The position numbers and the translations under genes were made by a program. The notes beneath the pieces were generated by a model, which worked only from the letters and a program-made list of their open reading frames with translations, made no database searches and had not been told where the DNA came from. From Oribacterium sp. UBA6992 (GTDB taxonomy: Bacteria > Bacillota > Clostridia > Lachnospirales > Lachnospiraceae): a DNA stretch of 9,363 nucleotides. Shown in pieces: positions 1 through 6,144 of the stretch (position 1 is its first letter; every line of letters begins with the position of its first letter). The DNA is taken from assembly GCA_002449915.1 (NCBI GenBank), contig DJXY01000073.1, positions 1-9,363 on the forward strand, written 5' to 3'.

Positions 1-385
1 CGCGTCTTCCGCTTAGCTCCTGCTGCCGAAGCTTTGCCTCACGAAGCGCACGATATCTTAGCTCCCGCGCCGCCTCCTCAAGGCTCTGTCCGGAAGCTGC
101 ACTCCAGGAGGGCGCATCCACCCGGTACTCCCGGAACGGAATCTCCATCCGCTGCGCAAGCTCTCTCGCAAACGCAAGATCCCGGTCTGCTTCTGCCCCG
201 CGGATTCCATGATGCACATGCATGGCACTGACCGATATCCCAAGCTCCGCGCTCAGCTCCTTAAGGATATAGAGGAGAAAAACGGAGTCCGGACCGCCAC
301 TTAAGCCCACAAGCACCAGATCCCCGGGATCCAGCATCCTGTTTCTTATTATAAATGTCTTTACCCTCTTACGTATACTATCCAT
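1..385 (-). CDS. tilS: tRNA(Ile)-lysidine synthase TilS, N-terminal part (3' end beyond the left edge)
   Basis: TilS is an ATP-dependent cytoplasmic enzyme that attaches lysine to C34 of the CAU anticodon of a tRNA-Ile, so that it reads AUA as isoleucine. The visible 128 codons have no stop. They carry the N-type ATP-pyrophosphatase P-loop SGGPDS at residues 29-34, the HVHHGIRG segment at 56-63 and an EEAARELRY motif further on, all in the family order. The catalytic N-terminal domain is largely present; the C-terminal tRNA-binding domains lie outside the window. The start is uncertain. ATG at 385 gives a family-like N-terminus but has no clear Shine-Dalgarno; an in-frame GTG lies at 424 and an internal ATG at 337, neither with a better site. 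It lies downstream of divIC behind a terminator. In B. subtilis tilS also follows divIC, with spoIIE and other genes between; here nothing intervenes. Identification is firm, the start is not. Confidence 0.93.
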   Translation of the reverse strand, partial: MDSIRKRVKTFIIRNRMLDPGDLVLVGLSGGPDSVFLLYILKELSAELGISVSAMHVHHGIRGAEADRDLAFARELAQRMEIPFREYRVDAPSWSAASGQSLEEAARELRYRALREAKLRQQELSGRR

Positions 386-397
386 GAAACATTCGCT

Positions 398-429
398 GAT
401 TTTATCACAAAAAGATTCTATCACAAAAA
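398..429. repeat. 16-bp tandem direct repeat (two copies) before tilS
   Basis: The 16-mer GATTYTATCACAAAAA (plus-strand reading) occurs twice back to back, at 398-413 and 414-429, with one C/T difference. On the minus strand the upstream copy contains the U-tract of the terminator that ends the hup-rqcP-divIC unit. The downstream copy contributes an extended -10-like element, TGATAAAAT (407-399). It looks like a local duplication. Any promoter role is inference. Confidence 0.75.
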
Positions 430-459
430 AAGAGGGAGGAAAATAATTTCCAGCCTCTT
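425..459 (-). terminator. Rho-independent terminator after divIC
   Basis: Reading the minus strand, AAGAGG (459-454) pairs with CCTCTT (435-430). An inner stem GGAAA/TTTCC (451-447 with 442-438) is separated from it by a 2x2 mismatch, and the loop is TTAT. A run of seven T (431-425) overlaps and follows the outer stem. The divIC stop lies 17 nt upstream, so this most likely ends the hup-rqcP-divIC transcript. tilS would then need its own promoter or read-through. Confidence 0.75.
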
Positions 460-475
460 CTTTTCTGTTTTCTGA

Positions 476-784
476 TTAGTTTTCCGGCCGTACTATGATT
501 TCATCCGGCATCTTCAGTCCAAAAATTTCCCGGGCCTTTTCCATAACATATTCCTTGGTCTTGACATAGACCTTTTTTTCTTCCAGCTCACGGGAATGCT
601 CCTGCTCGTCGGCAATCGCCGCATCCAGGCTTTCCTCCTGCCGCTGATACTCACGGTCCTGCTGCCGCAGTGTCGAACCACGGAAAAAAACGGCAATTGC
701 AAGAAACAGAACGACGACAATTATGCCAAGCATCGCAGCCCGGTTGTCCAGGCGTCCTCTCCTTTGTTTCTTACGCTCACTCAT
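476..784 (-). CDS. divIC: Septum formation initiator, DivIC/FtsB family
   Basis: This is a small bitopic membrane protein of the divisome which, in the family, pairs with FtsL and supports septal peptidoglycan synthesis with DivIB/FtsQ. The 102 residues show the family plan: a basic cytoplasmic N-terminus (about 1-17, ERKKQRRGR), one membrane segment at about 18-34 (MLGIIVVVLFLAIAVFF), a polar heptad-like coiled coil at about 36-71, and a C-terminal stretch VKTKEYVMEKAREIFGLKMPDEIIV (in part) at about 74-98, which matches the family signature of a tyrosine, AR and a late PxEIxV. The start ATG overlaps the rqcP stop by 4 nt (ATGA). The nearest GGAG is about 14 nt away, too far to be ideal, so translational coupling to rqcP is likely. 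Position after the S4 gene matches B. subtilis divIC. FtsB and DivIC names cannot be separated by sequence alone; context favours DivIC. Confidence 0.9.
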   Translation of the reverse strand: MSERKKQRRGRLDNRAAMLGIIVVVLFLAIAVFFRGSTLRQQDREYQRQEESLDAAIADEQEHSRELEEKKVYVKTKEYVMEKAREIFGLKMPDEIIVRPEN

Positions 785-1020
785 ATATATTTAAACAATT
801 CTCCGGCATCATTTTTGCGAATGCTTTCTGCTACGGAGATCACCTCCGCCTTTACAGCCTTCTCACCAAAGCGAATCTCAAGGATATCTCCCACCTTGAC
901 ATCATAGGATGCCCGCTGCACTCTGCCATTAACGCTGACTCTGCCGGCATCACAAGCCTCATTGGCTACGGTACGCCTTTTAATCAGTCTCGATACCTTG
1001 AGATATTTGTCAAGCCTCAT
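781..1020 (-). CDS. rqcP: S4-domain RNA-binding protein RqcP (YabO type)
   Basis: RqcP works in bacterial ribosome-associated quality control. It binds peptidyl-tRNA-blocked 50S subunits together with RqcH and helps processive addition of alanine tails to stalled chains. The 79 residues begin MRLDKYLKVSRLIKRR, almost the B. subtilis N-terminus as I recall it. An S4 fold covers about 1-55, with the AxxGRVxVNG element at about 25-32 and a VKVGDILEIRFG strand at 41-52. Conserved basic residues Arg2, Arg15 and Arg16 are present. The open frame extends 22 codons upstream, but that stretch lies inside hup, is arginine/leucine-rich and unlike the family, so ATG at 1020 is chosen. The gene begins 4 nt after the hup stop and overlaps divIC by 4 nt. 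No good Shine-Dalgarno is near, so coupling to hup translation is likely. rqcH is not in the window. Confidence 0.9.
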   Translation of the reverse strand: MRLDKYLKVSRLIKRRTVANEACDAGRVSVNGRVQRASYDVKVGDILEIRFGEKAVKAEVISVAESIRKNDAGELFKYI

Positions 1021-1024
1021 GAGA

Positions 1025-1297
1025 TCAGTTAACCCGGTCCTTAAGAGCCTTACCAGCCTTAAATCTCGGAGCCTTGGAAGCAGCAATGCTCATGGTCTCA
1101 CCGGTTCTCGGGTTTCTACCCTCACGAGCGGATCTCTCGGACACATCAAATGTACCAAAGCCGATCAGCTGAACCTTATCGCCATTAGCAAGTGCATCTG
1201 AAATTGCATCAAAAACAGCCTTAACCGCTGCCTCAGCGTCCTTCTTGGAAAGGTCTGCATTCTTTGCAACCTCTGCAACTAATTCCATTCTATTCAT
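1025..1297 (-). CDS. hup: DNA-binding protein HU
   Basis: HU is a nucleoid-associated protein, usually a homodimer in Firmicutes, that bends DNA with little sequence preference and affects compaction, replication and repair. The 90 residues are full length for HU. The N-terminal helices (about 1-40) include the [16 protein letters not shown] segment, followed by [22 protein letters not shown] and the [15 protein letters not shown] end. The arm tip RNPRTGE with its intercalating proline is intact at about 61-67. ATG at 1297 is preceded by GGAGGA with 8 nt spacing; Met4 is an alternative but lies farther from the site. A consensus promoter lies about 90 nt upstream. hup is the first gene of a likely hup-rqcP-divIC unit. 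It has a 160-nt gap after mfd with no terminator, so mfd read-through may add to its expression. Confidence 0.97.
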   Translation of the reverse strand: MNRMELVAEVAKNADLSKKDAEAAVKAVFDAISDALANGDKVQLIGFGTFDVSERSAREGRNPRTGETMSIAASKAPRFKAGKALKDRVN

Positions 1298-1305
1298 GGT
1301 ATTGT

Positions 1306-1310
1306 CCTCC
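1306..1310 (-). promoter_or_regulatory. Ribosome binding site of hup
   Basis: GGAGG on the minus strand, 8 nt before the ATG at 1297, supports the first Met rather than Met4 as the start. Confidence 0.8.
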
Positions 1311-1360
1311 GTATCTGCACCTGATGTTTATTTTATCTGTATCTGTCAGAAATCACCAGG

Positions 1361-1388
1361 AGCGTATTTATCTTGCGTTTAATACGCT
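1361..1388. repeat. 8-bp perfect inverted repeat at the hup transcription start
   Basis: AGCGTATT (1361-1368) and AATACGCT (1381-1388) are perfect inverted copies with a 12-nt spacer. The right arm starts 4 nt downstream of the -10 box and covers the expected start site, so the repeat could be an operator or a hairpin at the very 5' end of the mRNA. A related partial copy, AGCGTGTC, lies at 1411-1418 over the -35 box. The repeat is seen directly; its function is inference. Confidence 0.6.
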
Positions 1389-1391
1389 AGA

Positions 1392-1420
1392 ATTATATCT
1401 TTGAAATATGAGCGTGTCAA
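1392..1420 (-). promoter_or_regulatory. Consensus sigma-A promoter of hup-rqcP-divIC
   Basis: On the minus strand TTGACA (1420-1415) and TATAAT (1397-1392) are separated by exactly 17 nt, a full match to the vegetative consensus. The expected start is near 1385, giving an 88-nt leader before the hup ATG. Such strength fits an abundant nucleoid protein. Confidence 0.93.
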
Positions 1421-1457
1421 TCTATACCGCAGAGCCACGCCCATAAGACCGCTTTTC

Positions 1458-4400
1458 TTAAGGATTTGTAAGCTTCTGATCCTCACCGTCCTTCTTAAGC
1501 TCAATCATATGAAGCAAAAGCTCTATATGCTCTATCGTCTTGTCATAGCTCCATTTAGGTTCCGCAGTATTCCTCGCCTGGAAGCGGAACATCGGCGCGG
1601 AACCGCCTGCGAATGTCAGCTGCCCATGACAGAGCTCCACTGCCTTCGGGACTGCTGCGACATTGATTTCCGCCTGCGGATTCATCCGAAGCACATAGCT
1701 TCCCCTGCCGACAGTTACTTCTGTCACAAAGCAGCGATGCGCGTCTGCCTTGAGGCGGGCAATCTTTAACAGATTTTCCACCTGCACTGGGAGATTGCCA
1801 AAACGATCGATGAGCTCGTCCTGCATATCCATATAGTCCTCCTCCGACTCGATGGCGGAGATCCGTTTATAGCCATCCAGCTTCTGCGCTTCATCCGTAA
1901 TATAGCTGTTGGGGATATATGCATCTATGTTGCATTCCACCTGTGTCTCAAATTCTGCTGCCTGTACCGGCTGGCCCTTGGCTTCCAGCACCGCCTGATT
2001 AAGGAGCTTGCAGTAAAGGTCATATCCCACTGCCTGCATATGACCGTGCTGCTCCGCACCGAGCACATTGCCCGCTCCCCGGATTTCCAGATCACGCATT
2101 GCAATCCGGATACCGGAGCCAAGCTGGGTAAACTCCTTGATCGCTTTAAGACGTTTCTCGGATTCCTCCGTCAGGAGCTTGCCTCTCCGGTACATGAGAA
2201 ACGCATACGAGGTTCTCGAGGAACGCCCGACTCTGCCCCGGAGCTGATACAGCTGGCTTAGCCCCATCCGATCCGCGTCATCAATAATCAGCGTATTGGC
2301 ATTAGGGATATCCAGTCCGGTCTCAATAATCGTTGTGGATACCAGGACGTCAATCTCTCCGTTAATGAAATCCAGCATAATATTTTCCAGCTGGGTTTCC
2401 GACATCTGCCCGTGCGCATACTCTACATGGGCATCCGGAACCAGCTGCTGCACATGCGCCGCGATGTCAGCAATGTTGTTGACACGGTTATGAACATAGT
2501 ATACCTGCCCGCCCCGCGCGGTTTCCCTGCGGATTGCCTCCCGCACAAGCTCATCATTATACTCCATAACATAGGTCTGAATCGGCAGACGGTCAATCGG
2601 AGGCTCCTCCAGCACTGACATATCCCGGATCCCGACCAGAGACATATGCAGTGTCCGTGGAATTGGGGTTGCTGTCAGCGTAAGCACATCGACATTTTCC
2701 TTGAGTCTCTTGATTTTTTCCTTGTGCGTCACGCCGAAACGCTGCTCCTCATCAATGATCAGAAGTCCAAGATCCTTAAACTCCACATCCTTTGATAAAA
2801 GCCGGTGGGTTCCGATCACGACATCCACCTTGCCTGCCTTCAGCTCCTTCAGCGACTGCTTGATCTGCTGCGGTGTACGGAAACGGCAGAGCAGGGCGAC
2901 ATTCACAGGAAATCCCTTCATGCGCTCCACAAAGGTATTATAGATCTGCTGTGCGAGGATCGTGGTCGGCACAAGATAGGCGACCTGCTTACTATCCTGA
3001 ACTGCTTTAAAGGCCGCCCGGAGTGCGACCTCTGTCTTGCCGTAGCCAACATCCCCACAGATCAGACGGTCCATGATCCTGCTGCTCATCATATCCTGCT
3101 TGGTAGCATCAATTGCAAGCAGCTGATCCGCCGTCTCTTCATAAGGAAACATTTCCTCAAATTCCTTCTGCCAGACCGTATCCGGGCCAAAACAAAAGCC
3201 CTTGGCATTTTGCCGCGCCGCATAAAGCTTTACAAGATCCTGCGCGATCTCCTGCACTGCATGCCGTACCCTGGTCCTGGTTTTCTGCCACTCAGTGCTG
3301 TTAAGCTTATTAAGCTTCGGGCGTTTGCCCTCGGCACTGGAATATTTCTGGATACCCTCAAGTCGGGTTGCTGGCAGATACAGATTGCCGCCATCACCAT
3401 ACTCTACTTTAATGTAATCCTTGGTAATGCCCTCGCTTGTGATCCTTTCTATGCCCCGGTAGATACCGATTCCATGACTCTCATGAACCACATAGTCTCC
3501 CGGTACAAGCTCGGACAGCTTGGCAACCTGATATTTTTCACGGGATTTCTGTTTCTGCTTTTTCCGGGCTTCCGCGGTATTGCCAAACATGTCGGACTCG
3601 GTCAGCAGCACCAGCTTCCCTTCGTTGTATCGGAATCCCGTATGGAGATATCCCGCCAGTACCTTGATCGCTCCGCGGTTTTCCTCCTGCTCCTTTTCAT
3701 TTTCATCCGGACAGTAGGCACGGAGGTCATAATCCCGAAGCTGCTGTGCAAGTCTGGATGCGCGAGTGCGGGATGCCGCGAGGAGAATCACCTCATACTG
3801 CTCCTGCTGCCAGTGCATAAGATCCTGCCGGAGCAGGTCGAAGCTTGACTTATAGGCACTGACATCCGCAGTCTCCAGTCGGATGCTCTGTCTTGCAGGA
3901 AATTCCGATACCGTATTTCCGAGCATCGATAGCGCAACGGTACGCGGACCATACAGGCGATCCATGATGCTGTCAATGCCATAGATCAGCTCTGCCGGAT
4001 CCTCCTTACCGCCCTCCGCATCCATGCCAAGCGACTCGAGCGCCAGCGCATCCTTAAGCTTTCCATGCTTGTGAACAGCATCCACCCGGGCTTCAAAGCT
4101 CTCATTAAACTCTTCCTCTACCGCCTGACCGCGGGCCTTCAGCCGATCCGGCTCATCCAGTATAATGACAGCATCCTCTCCAAAGTAATCCAGGAGACTG
4201 ACCTCGCGGTTTCTCCCCCGATGCTCTGCCCTATCCGTTGCCGGGTAAATTTCCACGCGGTCCAGCACATTCTCCATCGAACGCTGGGACTCGACATCAA
4301 ACTCCCGCATGTTGTCAATCTCCGTATCCCAGAATTCCACCCGGATCGGATGTTCCGATGTGAATGGATATATGTCCACAATTCCGCCGCGGATGGCAAA

Positions 4401-4898
4401 CTCTCCCATTGCCTCCACTTCAGGAAGCCGCGTATATCCAAGCTTAGTAAGCTTCGTTGCAAGTGCATTGAGCTCCATAACAGCCCCGGGCTCAAGCGTA
4501 AGCACTGACTCGCTGAATTCCTCCCGTTTCGGAATCTTATCCATCAGAGCATCGATGGTCGTAACGATGGTGCCGCGTTCATCCTCAATATAATGCTTGA
4601 TCACCTCCACTCGCTGCCGCGTGATCAGCGTTCCCTGGGTATCCGCCTGATAAAACAAGAAGTCCTTAGCCGGATAGTACCAGGTATTTCCTGTGATGGA
4701 GCGAATGTCTTTTTCCAGCATTTTGGCGCGTGGTTCATCGGCAGCAATCACAAGACGCCAGCGAGCCTCATACAAAGCGGAAACCAGCAGCGCCTTGACC
4801 GAATCTACAGGTCCGATCACAGAAACCGGTCCCTGTGCGCTTTTTACCGCCTGCTCTATATACCGGACCGTATCTGTTTTTTCGATTGGATTAAGCAT
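1458..4898 (-). CDS. mfd: Transcription-repair coupling factor Mfd
   Basis: Mfd is an ATP-driven double-stranded DNA translocase that pushes stalled RNA polymerase off lesions and recruits UvrA for nucleotide excision repair. The 1146 residues show every expected module: a UvrB-like N-terminal region (about 10-300, with the family stretch YYPAKDFLFYQAD near 74-86), the RNA polymerase-interacting CarD-like domain (about 463-560, PGDYVVHESHGIGIYRG), then a RecG-like helicase core with Walker A GDVGYGKT at 615-622, DEEQRFG at 716-722, TATPIPRTL at 742-750 and motif VI QLRGRVGR at 885-892. The translocation motif GAGNVLGAEQHGH lies at 941-953, with a C-terminal regulatory domain from about 990. 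The length is close to, slightly under, the Bacillus protein. ATG follows the pth stop with no gap (TAAATG), with AAGAAGG 5 nt upstream inside pth, so co-translation with pth is likely. Position 671 has Cys in CRFRT, where Ser is usual; I see no damage. Confidence 0.98.
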   Translation of the reverse strand: MLNPIEKTDTVRYIEQAVKSAQGPVSVIGPVDSVKALLVSALYEARWRLVIAADEPRAKMLEKDIRSITGNTWYYPAKDFLFYQADTQGTLITRQRVEVIKHYIEDERGTIVTTIDALMDKIPKREEFSESVLTLEPGAVMELNALATKLTKLGYTRLPEVEAMGEFAIRGGIVDIYPFTSEHPIRVEFWDTEIDNMREFDVESQRSMENVLDRVEIYPATDRAEHRGRNREVSLLDYFGEDAVIILDEPDRLKARGQAVEEEFNESFEARVDAVHKHGKLKDALALESLGMDAEGGKEDPAELIYGIDSIMDRLYGPRTVALSMLGNTVSEFPARQSIRLETADVSAYKSSFDLLRQDLMHWQQEQYEVILLAASRTRASRLAQQLRDYDLRAYCPDENEKEQEENRGAIKVLAGYLHTGFRYNEGKLVLLTESDMFGNTAEARKKQKQKSREKYQVAKLSELVPGDYVVHESHGIGIYRGIERITSEGITKDYIKVEYGDGGNLYLPATRLEGIQKYSSAEGKRPKLNKLNSTEWQKTRTRVRHAVQEIAQDLVKLYAARQNAKGFCFGPDTVWQKEFEEMFPYEETADQLLAIDATKQDMMSSRIMDRLICGDVGYGKTEVALRAAFKAVQDSKQVAYLVPTTILAQQIYNTFVERMKGFPVNVALLCRFRTPQQIKQSLKELKAGKVDVVIGTHRLLSKDVEFKDLGLLIIDEEQRFGVTHKEKIKRLKENVDVLTLTATPIPRTLHMSLVGIRDMSVLEEPPIDRLPIQTYVMEYNDELVREAIRRETARGGQVYYVHNRVNNIADIAAHVQQLVPDAHVEYAHGQMSETQLENIMLDFINGEIDVLVSTTIIETGLDIPNANTLIIDDADRMGLSQLYQLRGRVGRSSRTSYAFLMYRRGKLLTEESEKRLKAIKEFTQLGSGIRIAMRDLEIRGAGNVLGAEQHGHMQAVGYDLYCKLLNQAVLEAKGQPVQAAEFETQVECNIDAYIPNSYITDEAQKLDGYKRISAIESEEDYMDMQDELIDRFGNLPVQVENLLKIARLKADAHRCFVTEVTVGRGSYVLRMNPQAEINVAAVPKAVELCHGQLTFAGGSAPMFRFQARNTAEPKWSYDKTIEHIELLLHMIELKKDGEDQKLTNP

Positions 4899-5471
4899 TT
4901 ATACCTTCTTTGTATTGTACAGGCTCATAGATTTTTCCACGCCTTTTTCAATAATGTCAATGCATGCCTCTGCGCCCTTCTGATACATCTCTTGCATTGT
5001 CGTTTCATCCTCTCCAGAAAACCCGGACAGCACATGATCTGCAAGATCCATCTTTTCCGGCTTCATGCCGACACCGATCCTGACCCGTACAAACTGCTCA
5101 GAGCCAAGGGATGCGATAATCGACTTAAGCCCGTTATGACCACCAGCCGAGCCGCTTGGCCGGATCCGCATCCGTCCTACATCCAGATTGATATCATCAC
5201 AGAGCACAATTACATGCTCCGCGGGGATTTTAAAAAAGTTTGCGAGCGGCGCAATGCAGTTGCCGGAAAGATTCATATACGTAAGCGGTTTTACGATAAT
5301 AACCGGTTCCATCCCAATCCGTGTTTTAGTAAAAGCGCCGTTAAACTTCGTATCATTTAATTTTAAGTCTCCCAGCTTTTGAAGCAGCGCATCCACCGCT
5401 GCAAAGCCCGTATTATGGCGAGTTCCGGTATATTTTTTTTCTGGATTTCCCAGACCTGCAATCAGATACAT
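4899..5471 (-). CDS. pth: Peptidyl-tRNA hydrolase
   Basis: Pth cleaves the ester bond of peptidyl-tRNAs that fall off ribosomes, freeing tRNA for reuse; it is cytoplasmic and usually essential. The 190 residues are full length. The family's functional residues are all present one position earlier than E. coli numbering: Asn9 in GLGNP, catalytic His19 in TRHNTGF, Asn67 in TYMNLSG, Asp92 in the CDDINLD loop and Asn113 in GGHNGL. The ATG has a good site, AAAAGGAGA, with 5 nt spacing. It heads a pth-mfd unit. Upstream lies a 360-nt non-coding stretch with a long hairpin 24 nt before the start codon's leader region ends (5496-5554). No convincing promoter was found: two TTGACT boxes (5626-5621 and 5594-5589) lack good -10 partners. 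In B. subtilis this is spoVC, also upstream of mfd. Confidence 0.97.
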   Translation of the reverse strand: MYLIAGLGNPEKKYTGTRHNTGFAAVDALLQKLGDLKLNDTKFNGAFTKTRIGMEPVIIVKPLTYMNLSGNCIAPLANFFKIPAEHVIVLCDDINLDVGRMRIRPSGSAGGHNGLKSIIASLGSEQFVRVRIGVGMKPEKMDLADHVLSGFSGEDETTMQEMYQKGAEACIDIIEKGVEKSMSLYNTKKV

Positions 5472-5495
5472 GATTTCTCCTTTTATCTACTTTTA

Positions 5496-5554
5496 TACAC
5501 GACATAAGTCCCGCATACCTCCCCAAGGGGGGTATCCGGGATCTGAAACGTGTA
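5496..5554. other. Long imperfect hairpin in the pth leader, possible RNA element
   Basis: In minus-strand order, an outer stem TACACG (5554-5549) pairs with CGTGTA (5501-5496). It is followed by an 8/8 internal loop, then CCCG/CGGG (5540-5537 with 5513-5510), a G-G mismatch, ATACC/GGTAT (5535-5531 with 5519-5515), a single A bulge, and a C4/G4 stem closing a tiny loop. In the plus direction the same structure is followed at once by six T (5556-5561), so it resembles a terminator there, although no plus-strand gene precedes it. It may be a cis-regulatory leader of pth or a terminator for antisense transcription. I match it to no known riboswitch. Confidence 0.5.
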
Positions 5555-5652
5555 CTTTTTTATTGAGTTAAACGGAATTTTGTTTAAAAGTCAAGATCTA
5601 AATGAACGGATGAAAATTTTAGTCAAGGACGGGGATACAAATTGGTCGACAG

Positions 5653-5686
5653 TAAAACTGGCTGCCGCAGATTTGCGGCAGCCAGT
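5653..5686 (-). terminator. Perfect 13-bp hairpin, likely terminator of glgC-glgD-spoVG
   Basis: ACTGGCTGCCGCA (5657-5669) and its exact complement (5674-5686) flank a 4-nt loop. On the minus strand the stem runs into TTTT then ACTG, a short U-tract; the plus direction has no T run. Its position about 145 nt after the spoVG stop, before the pth leader, fits the end of the operon. The short U-tract leaves some doubt: it could instead be a 3'-end stabilising hairpin. Confidence 0.75.
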
Positions 5687-5776
5687 ATATCATTACTCAC
5701 CCTTGCGGGCCCCTCTTAAAATGGATTCAGGAATCTATCTGCTATGCTTTTGTAAGCTCACTTTATCATCGTTCTG

Positions 5777-5814
5777 TATCATGATTTATTTATTATATTA
5801 TCAGAAGCATGATA
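5777..5814. repeat. 7-bp inverted repeat in the spoVG 3' region
   Basis: TATCATG (5777-5783) and CATGATA (5808-5814) form a perfect inverted pair around an AT-rich 24-nt spacer starting 18 nt after the spoVG stop. No T run follows it. The spacer holds a TATAAT on the minus strand without a good -35 box. It could be a weak RNA fold in the 3' untranslated region or chance in AT-rich DNA. Confidence 0.35.
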
Positions 5815-5831
5815 TAGTGCTCTTTAATTAC

Positions 5832-6116
5832 TTAGCCGTTGGCATAGCCCTCGGTTTCCTCAATCAGATCCGCCTGATATTTATCCAGAATCAGCCTCTG
5901 GATTTCCTCTCTTGTAGAAGATTTAATCGGGTGCGCGATGTCTCGGTATTCACCGTCTGCGGTTTTACGGGATGGCATTGCGATAAAGAGACCCTTCTCT
6001 CCTTCAATGACCTTGATATCATGGATTACAAACTCATTGTCAAAGGTAATGGATACAATGGCCTTCATCTTGCCTTCCTTATCAACCTTGCGGATCCGTA
6101 CATCTGTAACCTGCAT
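5832..6116 (-). CDS. spoVG: SpoVG family nucleic-acid-binding regulator
   Basis: SpoVG proteins are small site-specific DNA- and RNA-binding regulators. They were first linked to septation and spore cortex formation in Bacillus but are widely kept in non-spore-formers, where they affect virulence, envelope or metabolic genes. The 94 residues are the usual length. The single SpoVG domain fills residues 1 to about 84: an N-terminal strand [34 protein letters not shown] (in part) at about 17-39, and the hallmark [18 protein letters not shown] at 47-64, then an amphipathic helix and an acidic tail. ATG at 6116 has AGGAGGTG with ideal spacing. It starts 28 nt after the glgD stop with no terminator or obvious promoter between, so it appears to be the third gene of the glgC operon. 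In B. subtilis spoVG is instead under a sigma-H promoter upstream of gcaD, so regulation here is probably different. Confidence 0.96.
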   Translation of the reverse strand: MQVTDVRIRKVDKEGKMKAIVSITFDNEFVIHDIKVIEGEKGLFIAMPSRKTADGEYRDIAHPIKSSTREEIQRLILDKYQADLIEETEGYANG

Positions 6117-6121
6117 ATTGA

Positions 6122-6129
6122 CACCTCCT
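6122..6129 (-). promoter_or_regulatory. Ribosome binding site of spoVG
   Basis: AGGAGGTG on the minus strand is a near-complete match to the anti-Shine-Dalgarno and lies just before the ATG at 6116. Such a strong site within a 28-nt gap suggests spoVG is translated independently from the glgCD message. Confidence 0.8.
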
Positions 6130-6144
6130 GCTGCCTGCTGCTCC

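Larger units (their letters stand above)
5472..5831. other. 360-nt intergenic region between spoVG and pth
   Basis: No credible gene is seen here on either strand. In minus-strand order it holds the spoVG 3' untranslated stretch (5831-5687), which includes an inverted repeat and a small CCC-GCAA-GGG tetraloop hairpin near 5711-5702; the strong hairpin 5657-5686; an AT-rich stretch with two TTGACT boxes but weak -10 elements; a long structured element at 5496-5554; and the pth ribosome binding site at 5484-5476. A plus-strand open frame starting in this stretch runs into spoVG antisense and looks like chance. Confidence 0.6.

Noticed and set aside
58..243. Minus-strand 61-codon open frame near the left edge
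   Set aside because: It is out of frame with TilS, whose P-loop and HHGIRG motifs occupy the same bases.
1021..1086. 22-codon upstream extension of the rqcP reading frame
   Set aside because: The extension overlaps the 3' end of hup, is Arg/Leu-rich and unlike any S4 protein N-terminus; the family begins at MRLDKYL.
1421..1457. Terminator after mfd
   Set aside because: No stem followed by a T run is present on the minus strand between the mfd stop and the hup promoter.
2805..3848. Plus-strand open frame of 347 codons opposite mfd
   Set aside because: It lies wholly antisense to the well-conserved helicase and RNA polymerase-binding parts of mfd, has no recognisable domain, and reads as low-quality Leu/Ile/Cys-rich sequence.
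4593..5360. Plus-strand open frame of 255 codons opposite mfd and pth
   Set aside because: It spans the antisense of two real genes across their junction; His/Cys/Arg-rich composition fits a shadow frame.
5589..5626. Two TTGACT boxes on the minus strand as pth promoters
   Set aside because: Neither has a -10 hexamer better than 4 of 6 matches at 16-18 nt spacing, so I did not call a promoter.
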